A stretch of 8,424 bases of DNA from an uncultured Collinsella sp. (GCA_900554465.1 USHF01000057.1:1-8424), one strand, 5' to 3'. Shown: positions 1 through 6,705, counted from the first letter of the stretch. Translations and numbers: made by a program. The notes: generated by a model not told the origin, from the letters alone.

Positions 1-39
1 CGCATGTCTCGTGGGCTCGGAGATGTGTATAAGAGACAG
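1..39 (+). other. Nextera sequencing adaptor (artefact)
   Basis: Positions 6-39 match the Nextera read-2 transposon adaptor, ending in the 19-bp mosaic end AGATGTGTATAAGAGACAG at 21-39. Bases 1-5 are probably the tail of the i7 index. This is library DNA, not genome. Translated, it gives the artefact peptide GLGDVYKRQ, so any protein that includes it should be trimmed. The genomic insert starts at base 40. Confidence 0.98.
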
Positions 40-873
40 GGCTTGTGCCTCGCGGATATTCCAGCAGATGTCGCAGGCGCGGTGCGCGTCCGAGCCAAAG
101 GTGATGGGTACCTCGGCGTGGGCAAAGCAACGCAACAGCCCCGTCGAGGGGTAATAGTCGTCGAGGCCCTTGCGCGGCGCGGCGGTCGAAACTTCAACGC
201 GGCGGCCTGTATCGTGTGCGCACTCTGCCATCTGCTCCCAAAACGGTGCCGTATCAAAATCGGGCGCAAAGCCTTCCTTCGAAAAGCGCATGAACAGGTC
301 GGGGTGAGCCATCACATCAAAGTTAAGCGGGCTTTCGCAAGCGCGGCACCAGTCGTCGACGTAGCGCTCCCACACGCCGCGTACCCCCAGGTTTTCCCAA
401 ACGTGCAGGTCGGTGTCATCGTCGATCCAACCGCAAAGGGAATCGGGTGTATCGGGGCGAGCGACGTTTTCCGTTCCCGCCATACCCGCGGCACCGGCCA
501 TGATATCGCCTGGGTTGCCAATCCAATGCACGCTGCCCAGGCGTACCACGGCGCTCTGGGACCAGCGCTCAACCAAAGGCTCGCAGCCCTCGTACCAATC
601 GCATTCAAAGCCATAGATAAGCTCGAGCTCCGGCGCAATCTGCGCGGCGAGTTTGCGGGCGTCCTCAAAGGCCAGACGATGTGCCGGCAGGTCGCCCTCA
701 GTAACCTGCACTTCGCAGTTGGCATCCATGCTGGCAGGCAGGGTGAGATGGTCGGTCGAGACCATGACGCGGCAGCCGGCCGCAGCAGCGGCGCGAACGT
801 TGTCCTCAAACGAGGCATGTCCGTCCGAAAACGAGGTGTGGGTATGGCAATCGACCAGCGGGCAGACAGACAT
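40..873 (-). CDS. PHP-domain phosphoesterase, histidinol-phosphatase (HisJ) type, 3'-truncated
   Basis: The 278 codons visible read from ATG at 873 leftward with no stop and run into the adaptor, so the C-terminus is missing, probably by only a few dozen residues. AAAGGAGCT lies just upstream and fixes the start. PHP metal-binding motifs appear in order: H10-T-H12 with D17, T40-D-H42, E90 in YGFECDWYEG, H116 in GSVHWIG, H190 in DVMAHPDL, and D262-A-H264 in FGSDAH. This full set of ligands predicts an active trinuclear metal phosphoesterase in the cytoplasm. The GSVHW and AHPDL blocks are typical of HisJ/HisK histidinol-phosphatases, which remove phosphate from L-histidinol phosphate in histidine synthesis. 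No other his gene is in the window, so a different phosphoester substrate is possible. It is transcribed divergently from the LarC-domain gene. Confidence 0.88.
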
Positions 874-905
874 GGCAGCTCCTTTGTGTCAAGCGAATCC
901 GCTCC

Positions 906-911
906 ATTGTA
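906..911 (-). promoter_or_regulatory. candidate -10 box for the PHP gene
   Basis: On the minus strand TACAAT lies about 32 nt upstream of the ATG at 873. It differs from the TATAAT consensus at one base. No convincing -35 box is found at the normal spacing, so this is only a candidate. Confidence 0.3.
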
Positions 912-1003
912 ATGGCGCAGCTCTCAACACGCCGGACACGCCGGGGGTCGAAATCGATTGGAAAGGCTGCGCGACGCGCGGTGCGGCCTCGCTTGCGCTC
1001 TCA

Positions 1004-1068
1004 AAACATGTACATCAGCCTCCAAAAGCTGCAAAAAATGACATGTTTGGAGGCTGATGTACATGTTT
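1004..1068. repeat. perfect 23-bp inverted repeat with 19-nt loop
   Basis: The left arm (1004-1026) begins AAACATGTACATC and the right arm (1046-1068) is its exact reverse complement. The loop at 1027-1045 is A-rich. A 23-bp arm with no mismatch is far beyond chance. The right arm overlaps a second pattern: ACATGTTTGGA occurs at 1041-1051 and again at 1061-1071, exactly 20 bp apart. No T-run follows either arm, so it does not look like a classical intrinsic terminator. It could be a dispersed palindromic repeat (REP/MITE-like), a cruciform, or a regulatory hairpin in one of the two divergent leaders. Confidence 0.92.
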
Positions 1069-1204
1069 GGATGAGGCGGTGGAGTGTCGGTTTCTTGCGG
1101 GCAAGGAAAATCGCGCTCATCGCGCGCCGTCACATCCGCGCAGCCCGCGATGTGCTAGCGTTTGGGTGAACAAAACGAGCCCGCGCGGAAAGGATCCGGA
1201 CCGT

Positions 1205-1690
1205 ATGCAATGCGATAGCACATCCCCGCTGTCCCGCGAGACCGATGCGCCCGAGACCATCGTCAAGCTGGAATGCGACATCGACGACGCGTCGCCCGAG
1301 GTGCTCGCCTACGCTGCCGACCGCCTGCGCGAGGCGGGTGCGCGCGAGGTGCATTGGCTGCCCCTCTATTGCAAGAAAGGCCGTCCCAGTTGGCAGCTAC
1401 AGGTAATCTGTGCTCACGAGGATATCGAGCGCCTGCAGACGATTATCTTTTTGGAAACCACGACCAACGGCATTCGTCGCCAGGTCATGGAGCGCGTTTG
1501 CCTGCCACGCCGCTTTGAGCGCGTAACGACGCTATGGGGCGAGGTGTCCGTCAAGGTGGCAACCCTGCCCGACGGCAGCGAGCGTGCAGCGCCCGAGTAC
1601 GAGGACTGCGCCCGTCTCGCCCGCGAGCACAATGTGCCGCTCCAGCGCGTGATGCAGGCGGCACAAGCCGTGGCACTGCGATTTGAATAA
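1205..1690 (+). CDS. LarC C-terminal domain protein (stand-alone LarC2; nickel-pincer cofactor biosynthesis)
   Basis: The 161-aa product matches the C-terminal half of LarC (DUF111 family). LarC inserts nickel into the pyridinium dithiocarboxylate mononucleotide, using CTP, to make the nickel-pincer nucleotide of lactate racemase and related enzymes. Recognisable blocks are CDIDDASPE (24-32), LREAGAREVHWLPLYCKKGRP (41-61), the ETTTNGIRR block (84-92), LPRRFERVTT (100-109) and PEYEDCARLAREHNVPL (130-146), all in the family order. The ATG at 1205 has GGAAAGGA 10 nt upstream; the open frame extends further 5' but without family similarity. The N-terminal LarC1 domain, about 250 residues in full proteins, is not encoded upstream, where a divergent gene sits. 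The gene is probably the first of an operon with the phosphodiesterase and mazG. Function without LarC1 is uncertain. Confidence 0.85.
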   Translation: MQCDSTSPLSRETDAPETIVKLECDIDDASPEVLAYAADRLREAGAREVHWLPLYCKKGRPSWQLQVICAHEDIERLQTIIFLETTTNGIRRQVMERVCLPRRFERVTTLWGEVSVKVATLPDGSERAAPEYEDCARLAREHNVPLQRVMQAAQAVALRFE

Positions 1691-1750
1691 CGCGGCTGGT
1701 GGCGACATCCTGCGCCCAGCCATATCAACCCCATTCGAAAGGATCTCCCC

Positions 1751-2299
1751 ATGAAATACCTCATCGCCTCCGACATCCACGGCTCGGCATATTGGACCGA
1801 ACGCCTTTGCGCCGCCATCGAGTCCGAGCAGCCCGATCGCATTGTGCTGCTGGGCGACCTGCTCTACCACGGCCCGCGTAACGACCTGCCGCGCGACTAC
1901 GCTCCCAAGCGCGTGATTCCGCTGCTCAACGCCCTGGCCGACCGCATCATCGCGGTGCGCGGCAACTGCGACGCCGAGGTCGACCAGATGGTGCTCGACT
2001 TTCCCATCATGGCCGACTATGCCACGTTATTCGACGAGAACGGCCGCGAGCTGTTCCTGACGCACGGCCACGTTTTTGGCGCCGGTATGCACAACAGCGT
2101 CGACCACGCGCCCGCGCTGCCCGAGGGCTCCGCGCTCGTCTACGGTCACACGCACATCAAGGTCAACGAAGCGAGCGAGGAGCATCCTGGTCTGTGGCTC
2201 TTCAACCCCGGCAGCGTGAGCATCCCCAAGGACGGTACGCACAGCTACGGCATCTACGAGGGCGGCGCGTTCCGCCACGTGATCATGGAGGAGGACTAG
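1751..2299 (+). CDS. yfcE: YfcE/MJ0936-type metallophosphodiesterase
   Basis: The 182-aa product matches the YfcE family in length (E. coli YfcE is about 184 aa). It carries the complete calcineurin-like motif set: D8-I-H10-G, G35-D36, G71-N72-C-D, H105 in THGH, and G132-H133-T-H135, followed by the family signature NPGSVSIPK (152-160). These residues bind two metal ions, and YfcE proteins hydrolyse phosphodiester model substrates. The physiological substrate is unknown. It is cytoplasmic, with no signal peptide. The ATG is preceded by GAAAGGATC. It lies 60 bp after the LarC-domain gene and only 2 bp before mazG, so co-transcription and translational coupling with mazG are likely. Confidence 0.92.
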   Translation: MKYLIASDIHGSAYWTERLCAAIESEQPDRIVLLGDLLYHGPRNDLPRDYAPKRVIPLLNALADRIIAVRGNCDAEVDQMVLDFPIMADYATLFDENGRELFLTHGHVFGAGMHNSVDHAPALPEGSALVYGHTHIKVNEASEEHPGLWLFNPGSVSIPKDGTHSYGIYEGGAFRHVIMEED

Positions 2300-2301
2300 C
2301 C

Positions 2302-3162
2302 ATGGCCGAGCATATGGCTCAGCAAAATGCCGAGGGTTCGCGTGACCTGTCCACGCTGGTAGATGCATCGGCCGAGCTGCAGCATCTGGTGCAGACCATC
2401 TGGCGTCTGCGTCAGCCCGACGGCTGCCCGTGGGACCGCGAGCAGACGCACCGCAGCATTGGCAAGAACATGATCGAGGAGGCCTACGAGGCGCTCGACT
2501 GCATCGAGGCCGACGACGCGGCGCACCTGCGCGAGGAGCTGGGCGACGTGCTCATGCAGGTAGTGTTGCATGCGCAGATCGCGGCGGACGCCGGCGAGTT
2601 TACGCTGGCCGACGTGGCGCACGATATCGACGCCAAGCTCATTCGCCGTCATCCGCACGTGTTTGGCGATGCGGATGCCGACAGCTCTGACGAGGTGCTC
2701 AAGATTTGGGACGAGGTCAAGCTTGCCGAGAAGGCCGCCAAGGACAAGGCCGTGGCGGCAGGCGAGGCCGCGCCCGAGGGGCTGCTCGACGGCGTGCCCA
2801 CGCACCTGCCGGCGCTGATGCAAGCGCAAAAGGTCTCGCGCAAGGCGGCTGCCGTGGGCTTTGAGTGGGAGACGGTCCAGGATGTGTGGGACGAGGTCGC
2901 CGAGGAGCGTGCCGAGTTTGAGGCCGAGGCCCCTGGCTCGCCCGAGCGCGAAATGGAGTTTGGCGATCTGCTCTTTGCCCTGGTCAACGTCGCGCGCAAG
3001 GAGGGTATCGACGCCGAGAGCGCCCTGCGCGCGAGCACGGCCAAGTTTCGCCGTCGCTGGGCTGCGATGGAGCAGATGGCGGCCGATGCCCACGTGGATC
3101 TTGCCGAGCTTTCGACCCACGGCCTCAACGACCTGTGGGATGCCGCAAAGGCGGAGGAGTAA
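2302..3162 (+). CDS. mazG: MazG nucleoside triphosphate pyrophosphohydrolase
   Basis: The 286-aa protein has the two-domain MazG layout. The N-terminal domain shows GCPWDREQTH (41-50), the metal-binding EEAYE (59-63) and EELGDVLMQ (78-86), then RRHPHVFGD (115-123). The C-terminal domain has LPALMQAQKVSRKAAAVGFEW (169-189), acidic residues around 198-205 and the second metal motif EMEFGDLLFALVN (217-229). MazG hydrolyses NTPs and dNTPs to the monophosphate and pyrophosphate, cleaning the nucleotide pool, and is linked in some bacteria to the stringent response. The ATG at 2302 lies 7 nt after GGAGGAGG, which is inside the end of the upstream gene; an in-frame ATG at 2314 has a worse position. 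E. coli MazG is 263 aa; the excess is an N-terminal tail of about 20 residues and an Ala/Lys-rich linker around 140-160. Confidence 0.95.
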   Translation: MAEHMAQQNAEGSRDLSTLVDASAELQHLVQTIWRLRQPDGCPWDREQTHRSIGKNMIEEAYEALDCIEADDAAHLREELGDVLMQVVLHAQIAADAGEFTLADVAHDIDAKLIRRHPHVFGDADADSSDEVLKIWDEVKLAEKAAKDKAVAAGEAAPEGLLDGVPTHLPALMQAQKVSRKAAAVGFEWETVQDVWDEVAEERAEFEAEAPGSPEREMEFGDLLFALVNVARKEGIDAESALRASTAKFRRRWAAMEQMAADAHVDLAELSTHGLNDLWDAAKAEE

Positions 3163-3166
3163 GACT

Positions 3167-3213
3167 GCGGGAACGACGGGCTGACACGCCTCATCGTTCC
3201 CGCTAAATTTTTC
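3167..3213 (+). terminator. intrinsic terminator after mazG
   Basis: GCGGGAACGA (3167-3176) pairs perfectly with TCGTTCCCGC (3194-3203). An inner GGC/GCC pair (3179-3181 with 3188-3190) extends the hairpin, and TAAATTTTTC follows. It starts 4 nt after the mazG stop and should separate the larC2-yfcE-mazG transcript from enolase. Confidence 0.85.
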
Positions 3214-3234
3214 GATAATCAAATGTATCCCTCG

Positions 3235-3278
3235 GCTAACTTAGGGCATAATGCAAAAAGTGCGACATAGCTAACTTA
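3235..3278 (+). repeat. direct repeat GCTAACTTA in the enolase leader
   Basis: GCTAACTTA occurs at 3235-3243 and 3270-3278, 35 bp apart, on either side of the candidate -10 box. The contexts are GCTAACTTAGGG and GCTAACTTACGG. It could be a paired regulator site, but nine bases in AT-richer intergenic DNA is modest evidence. Confidence 0.45.
3247..3252 (+). promoter_or_regulatory. candidate -10 box for enolase
   Basis: CATAAT lies about 100 nt upstream of the enolase ATG, just after the mazG terminator, in the only AT-rich part of the gap. A clear -35 box at 17 bp is not visible. An alternative, GATAAT at 3214-3219, is closer to the terminator. If 3247-3252 is right, the leader is about 90 nt and contains a small hairpin GCACC-GAT-GGTGC (3286-3298). 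Confidence 0.3.
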
Positions 3279-3351
3279 CGGAGACGCACCGATGGTGCAC
3301 GGTCAGCCGGTCGCTTGCATCCACTACGTTTCCAAGTGAGAGGGAGACAAC

Positions 3352-4641
3352 ATGAGCGATATTTTGGACGTTTACGGTCGCGAGGTGCTCGACAGCCGCG
3401 GCAATCCCACCGTCGAGGTCGAGGTTGTGCTCGAGGACGGTAGCTTCGGTCGCGCGATGGTGCCTTCGGGCGCTTCGACCGGTGCCTTTGAGGCTTGCGA
3501 GCTGCGCGATGGCGACAAGGGCCGCTATCTGGGCAAGGGCGTCTCTCAGGCCGTCGAGCACGTCAACAACGAGTGCGCCAATGCCGTCGTCGGCCTCGAC
3601 GCCTTCGACCAGCGTGCCGTCGATGCCGCGCTGATTGCCGCGGACGGTACCCCCAACAAGACCAAGCTCGGTGCCAACGCCATCCTGGGCGTGTCGCTGG
3701 CCGTTGCCCGCGCCGCTGCCGAGTCGGCGGGCCTGTCGCTGTACCAGTACCTGGGCGGCGTCAACGCTCACCTGCTGCCCACGCCCATGATGAACATTCT
3801 CAACGGCGGCGTGCATGCCGACAACAACGTCGACTTCCAGGAGTTCATGATCATGCCCGTGGGTGCTCCGAGCTTTGCCGAGGGCCTGCGTTGGTGCGCC
3901 GAGGTCTACCACACCCTCAAGGGCGTGCTGCACGAGGCCGGCCTGGGCGGCGGCGTGGGCGACGAGGGCGGCTTTGCCCCCAACCTTAAGACCAATGCCG
4001 AGCCGTTCGAGTACATCACCAAGGCCGTGGAGAAGGCCGGCTTTAAGCCCGGCATCGACTTCATGTACGCCATGGACCCGGCCTCGACCGAGTTCTACAA
4101 CGCCGAGACCGGCATGTACGAGCTCAAGGGCGAGGGCGTGGAGTACACGAGTGCCCAGATGGTTGATTACTGGGAGAAGCTCGTCGACACCTATCCCATC
4201 ATCTCCATCGAGGACGGCATGGCCGAGGAGGACTGGGACGGCTGGGTTGAGCTCACCCGTCGCATTGGCAACAAGGTGCAGCTGGTGGGCGACGACCTGT
4301 TCGTCACCAACACCGAGCGCCTCAAGAAGGGCATCGAGCTGGGTGCCGCCAACGCGATCCTGGTCAAGGTCAACCAGATCGGCACGCTCACCGAGTCGCT
4401 CGAGGCCATCGAGACCGCCAAGGAGGCCGGCTACGCTTGCATCGTGAGCCACCGTTCCGGCGAGACCGAGGACTCCACGATCGCCGACCTGGTCGTGGGC
4501 GTCAACGCCGGCCAGATCAAGTCGGGCGCCCCGTGCCGCAGCGACCGTATCGCCAAGTACAACCAGCTCATCCGCATCGAGGACGAGCTCGAGGGCAGCG
4601 CGCGTTACGCCGGCAAGGCCGCGTTCTACAACATTCGCTAA
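3352..4641 (+). CDS. eno: enolase (phosphopyruvate hydratase)
   Basis: The full-length 429-aa enolase converts 2-phosphoglycerate to phosphoenolpyruvate in glycolysis and is cytoplasmic. All expected active-site residues are present: H155 and E164 in the HADNNVDFQEF block, E205 in GDEGGFAP, metal ligands D242, E287 (SIEDGMAEEDW) and D314 (VGDDLF), catalytic K339 in LVKVNQIGT, H367-R-S369 in SHRSGETEDS, and K390 in GQIKSGAP. The N-terminus DVYGREVLDSRGNPTVEVEV is canonical. The ATG is preceded by GAGAGGGAG. Very high GC and strongly biased codons suggest high expression. It stands as its own transcription unit between two intrinsic terminators, within the actinobacterial mazG-eno-ftsB-ppx neighbourhood. 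Confidence 0.99.
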   Translation: MSDILDVYGREVLDSRGNPTVEVEVVLEDGSFGRAMVPSGASTGAFEACELRDGDKGRYLGKGVSQAVEHVNNECANAVVGLDAFDQRAVDAALIAADGTPNKTKLGANAILGVSLAVARAAAESAGLSLYQYLGGVNAHLLPTPMMNILNGGVHADNNVDFQEFMIMPVGAPSFAEGLRWCAEVYHTLKGVLHEAGLGGGVGDEGGFAPNLKTNAEPFEYITKAVEKAGFKPGIDFMYAMDPASTEFYNAETGMYELKGEGVEYTSAQMVDYWEKLVDTYPIISIEDGMAEEDWDGWVELTRRIGNKVQLVGDDLFVTNTERLKKGIELGAANAILVKVNQIGTLTESLEAIETAKEAGYACIVSHRSGETEDSTIADLVVGVNAGQIKSGAPCRSDRIAKYNQLIRIEDELEGSARYAGKAAFYNIR

Positions 4642-4713
4642 ACGGGCGAATTTGGCGAGGAGGAGGCTGACTCGGTTCCGCCCCGCCTTGGCTGGACGCC
4701 GCAAAGCGCTGTG

Positions 4714-4745
4714 GGCGCTGGGCCATATGGCTCAGCGCCTTTTTT
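4714..4745 (+). terminator. intrinsic terminator after eno
   Basis: GGCGCTGGGCC (4714-4724) pairs with GGCTCAGCGCC (4729-4739) across an ATAT loop, with one G-U pair, followed by six T (4740-4745). This is a textbook strong Rho-independent terminator about 70 nt after the eno stop. Confidence 0.95.
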
Positions 4746-4784
4746 ATGTCGAGCAAAGGCTGGCGAAGGCGGTGCGGGCGCTCG

Positions 4785-4793
4785 TGCTATAAC
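4785..4793 (+). promoter_or_regulatory. extended -10 promoter for the FtsB-like gene
   Basis: TGCTATAAC is a good extended -10 element (TG-n-TATAAT type) 40 bp after the eno terminator, with no obvious -35 box, as is usual for extended -10 promoters. Transcription would start near 4800, giving a leader of about 37 nt before the ATG at 4837 and driving the FtsB-like and ppx genes. Confidence 0.55.
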
Positions 4794-4836
4794 TAAAGGA
4801 CTTAGCGCAAACAAACCTCAACCGCACAAGGCGCAC

Positions 4837-5598
4837 ATGGATCAGATTTACGACAACAGGTACTATTCCGCCGGTTCGCGCGAGCCGTCGCCTCGCCGTG
4901 CGCGCACGGTGCAGCTCGGTGGGTCCGCTTATGCCGGCGCCGACCGCTCCACGCAGCGCCCGGCAAGTACCTTGCGCCCCAATGCTCAATCAAATACCTT
5001 GGCAGATGGACCGGTGCGCCCGGCACGTTCGACACATGCGTCGCGTCCCTCGGCCCAGACGCACGACAGGTCGAGCAGGCCTTCGAGCCGTCTTTCGGGC
5101 TCGGACTTTATGCGCTACGCCAACGACAATGCGGTGGTCAAGGCGATCTATGACTTTACGCATGGCTCTCTGCGTCCGCTGTTTATCGGTATCGTGGTGG
5201 CGCTGGCGCTCGTGAGCCTGTATTTTCCCGTACGCGACCTGTACGTGGCAAAACGCTCGAGCGACATCTTGGCCAAGCAGGTCGAGATTCGCCAGCAATA
5301 CAATGATGAGCTGCAAAAAAGCGTCGACAAGCTGCTCTCGGAGGAGGGTATCAAGGACGCGGCGTCCGAGGACCTGGACCTGGTGATGCCCGGCGAGAAG
5401 AAGATTGACGTGCTAGGCTTGGACGACGATTCGGACTCGTCGTCGAGCAAAAAGTCCTCAAACGCCAAGAAGGCCAGCGAAGTGGCCAAGGAAATCGAAG
5501 AAGTCGGCAAGGACGCGCCGTGGTACATCCAGGCGCTCGACATGCTGTTTGGGTTTAACGGCGTCGAGGGCCAGACGGTCGTGTCCAACGGCAAATAG
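4837..5598 (+). CDS. FtsB/DivIC-like septum formation initiator membrane protein
   Basis: The 253-aa protein has a long basic, Ser/Pro/Arg-rich N-terminal tail (1-90), one membrane segment (about 113-131, LRPLFIGIVVALALVSLYF), then a helical coiled-coil-like stretch (134-170, VAKRSSDILAKQVEIRQQYNDEL). This is the FtsB/DivIC layout: cytoplasmic N-terminus, single pass, extracellular coiled coil that joins the FtsQ/FtsL-type division complex. Beyond that comes an acidic Ser/Lys-rich linker (196-215) and a tail with WYIQALDMLFGF. The call rests on architecture and on position between eno and ppx, where actinobacteria keep such a gene (Rv1024 in M. tuberculosis), more than on sequence motifs. The ATG at 4837 has only a weak AAGG upstream, but no other start codon lies between the promoter and it. 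Ppx follows 20 nt downstream, so the two probably form an operon. Confidence 0.72.
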   Translation: MDQIYDNRYYSAGSREPSPRRARTVQLGGSAYAGADRSTQRPASTLRPNAQSNTLADGPVRPARSTHASRPSAQTHDRSSRPSSRLSGSDFMRYANDNAVVKAIYDFTHGSLRPLFIGIVVALALVSLYFPVRDLYVAKRSSDILAKQVEIRQQYNDELQKSVDKLLSEEGIKDAASEDLDLVMPGEKKIDVLGLDDDSDSSSSKKSSNAKKASEVAKEIEEVGKDAPWYIQALDMLFGFNGVEGQTVVSNGK

Positions 5599-5618
5599 CG
5601 CCCGGAGGGGAGGCCGCA

Positions 5619-6620
5619 ATGACAAATTGCAAACGCTATAAGGTGGCCGCGATCGACCTGGGAACGGTGTCGTCGCGACTGGTGTTGGCCCAGGTCGAGG
5701 GCGGAGCGATTGTGGAATCGTCCAAGCATACCGAGATTACCGACCTGGGCGAGGGCGTGGACGCGACGGGGCGCTTCTGCGAGGCGGCTGTCGAGCGTGT
5801 GCTCGCTGCGTGCCGCATGTTTGTGGACGAGGCCCGTGCCTTTGGGGCCGTGTGCGTCTGCACCACGTGCACGAGTGCCGCGCGCGATGCGTCCAATGCC
5901 GCGCTGCTGCTGGACGGCCTGCGCGAGTTGGGGCTCAAACCACAGGTGATTCCGGGCGAGGTCGAGGCGCGCCTGACGTTTTTTGGCGTGGCGCACGACT
6001 TTGCAGGCGAGCGCATCATCGTTGCCGATTCGGGCGGCGGCTCCACGGAGCTCGCGACGGGCGTCTATGCGCCTGAGCGCGGGGTCTTTGCGCTGGAGGG
6101 AACGCGCTCACTGGACATCGGTTGCCGTCGCGTGACGGAGCGGTTTTTCTCGGCGCTGCCGCCCGCGGACGGCGAGCTTGCGGTTGCCGCCGCGTGGGCG
6201 AGCGAGCAGTTCTCCGCCTATTTTGAGGGCCTGCCGAGCAATTATGAGCGTGCAGAGCGCCTGGTCGCGGTGGGCGGTACCGTCACTACGCTCGTGGCGC
6301 TGGTCCACGAACTGGAGCCGTACGACTCGAGCTTTGTGCACCTGCGCGAGCTTTCGATGGAGCAGATTTCTGCCGCTATCGAGCGCATGTCCACGCTGGA
6401 CGTGGAGAGCATTGCCGCGTTGCCAGGCGTGCAGCCCAAGCGCGCGGGCGTGATTCTGGCCGGCGCCGTGGTGATTCGCGAGCTCATGCGCGCCGGTGGC
6501 TACGATGCGCTCACCGTAAGCGAGAACAGCCTCCTCGCCGGCATGGCCGCCGCCATCAACGAGGTTCTCGACGGCGCGACTCCCACCATCGCCTGGACCC
6601 CGAGCCTGAGCGCCCTTTAA
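5619..6620 (+). CDS. ppx: Ppx/GppA family phosphatase (exopolyphosphatase / pppGpp phosphohydrolase)
   Basis: The 333-aa protein is the short form with only the two ASKHA-fold domains and no C-terminal HD domain. Motifs run in order: AAIDLGTVSSRL (10-21, first phosphate loop), GEVEARLTFFG (113-123, with probable catalytic Glu near 116), the second phosphate loop DSGGGSTELATG (137-148), RSLDIGCRRVTERF (163-176), VAVGGTVTTLVAL (216-228) and the C-terminal LPGVQPKRAGVILAGAVVIREL and VSENSLLAGM blocks. The family removes terminal phosphate from polyphosphate or from pppGpp, in the cytoplasm. GGAGGGGAGG lies 5 nt before the ATG. The usual Asn in the first loop (GTNS) is Val here. Polyphosphate and alarmone substrates cannot be told apart from the sequence. 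The gene order matches ppx2 in mycobacteria. Confidence 0.92.
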   Translation: MTNCKRYKVAAIDLGTVSSRLVLAQVEGGAIVESSKHTEITDLGEGVDATGRFCEAAVERVLAACRMFVDEARAFGAVCVCTTCTSAARDASNAALLLDGLRELGLKPQVIPGEVEARLTFFGVAHDFAGERIIVADSGGGSTELATGVYAPERGVFALEGTRSLDIGCRRVTERFFSALPPADGELAVAAAWASEQFSAYFEGLPSNYERAERLVAVGGTVTTLVALVHELEPYDSSFVHLRELSMEQISAAIERMSTLDVESIAALPGVQPKRAGVILAGAVVIRELMRAGGYDALTVSENSLLAGMAAAINEVLDGATPTIAWTPSLSAL

Positions 6621-6633
6621 CCATCCCCTCATA

Positions 6634-6700
6634 AGTTGCGGTGAAATGCGGACTAAAATCGCCCTTTCGGGCCCCAACCAGTCCCTATTCCACCGCAACT
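6634..6700. repeat. imperfect palindromic element, left copy
   Basis: AGTTGCGGTG (6634-6643) pairs with CACCGCAACT (6691-6700). Pairing continues with few mismatches to 6654/6680, and the loop holds a second perfect hairpin GCCC-TTTC-GGGC (6661-6672). A related element with the same ends lies at 8217-8283, on the other side of the ATPase gene. The left copy sits between the convergent ppx and ATPase genes and may also work as a two-way transcription barrier, though no T-run follows the outer arms. Confidence 0.85.
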
Positions 6701-6705
6701 CAACA

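Larger units (their letters stand above)
874..1204. other. 331-bp divergent intergenic region
   Basis: This stretch separates the minus-strand PHP gene from the plus-strand LarC-domain gene and should contain both promoters. It holds a candidate -10 for the PHP gene (906-911), a short direct repeat CACGCCGG near 929-947, a large perfect inverted repeat (1004-1068), and the GGAAAGGA ribosome binding site of the LarC gene (1187-1194). I see no convincing coding sequence. Short open frames through the hairpin read on both strands only because the arms are complementary. Confidence 0.7.

Noticed and set aside
4..912. 302-residue plus-strand open frame at the left end
   Set aside because: It begins in the adaptor (MSRGLGDVYKRQ) and is the complement of the well-supported PHP gene.
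924..1169. Small open frames on both strands through the 1004-1068 hairpin, both reading MYISLQ
   Set aside because: The shared peptide comes from the inverted repeat itself. No ribosome binding site or composition supports a gene.
1692..1721. Possible terminator between the LarC-domain gene and yfcE
   Set aside because: GGCTGG/CCAGCC can pair, but the stem is only 6 bp and no T-run follows. The 60-bp gap is more likely inside an operon.
2296..3222. 308-residue open frame opposite mazG
   Set aside because: MazG on the plus strand has complete motifs and a ribosome binding site. The opposite frame has no family features and crosses the terminator.
3271..4704. 477-residue open frame on the strand opposite enolase
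   Set aside because: It mirrors a highly biased, very high-GC gene that is certain on the other strand. The product is low-complexity Val/Leu/Gly/Asp-rich with no recognisable domain. It is a codon-bias shadow.
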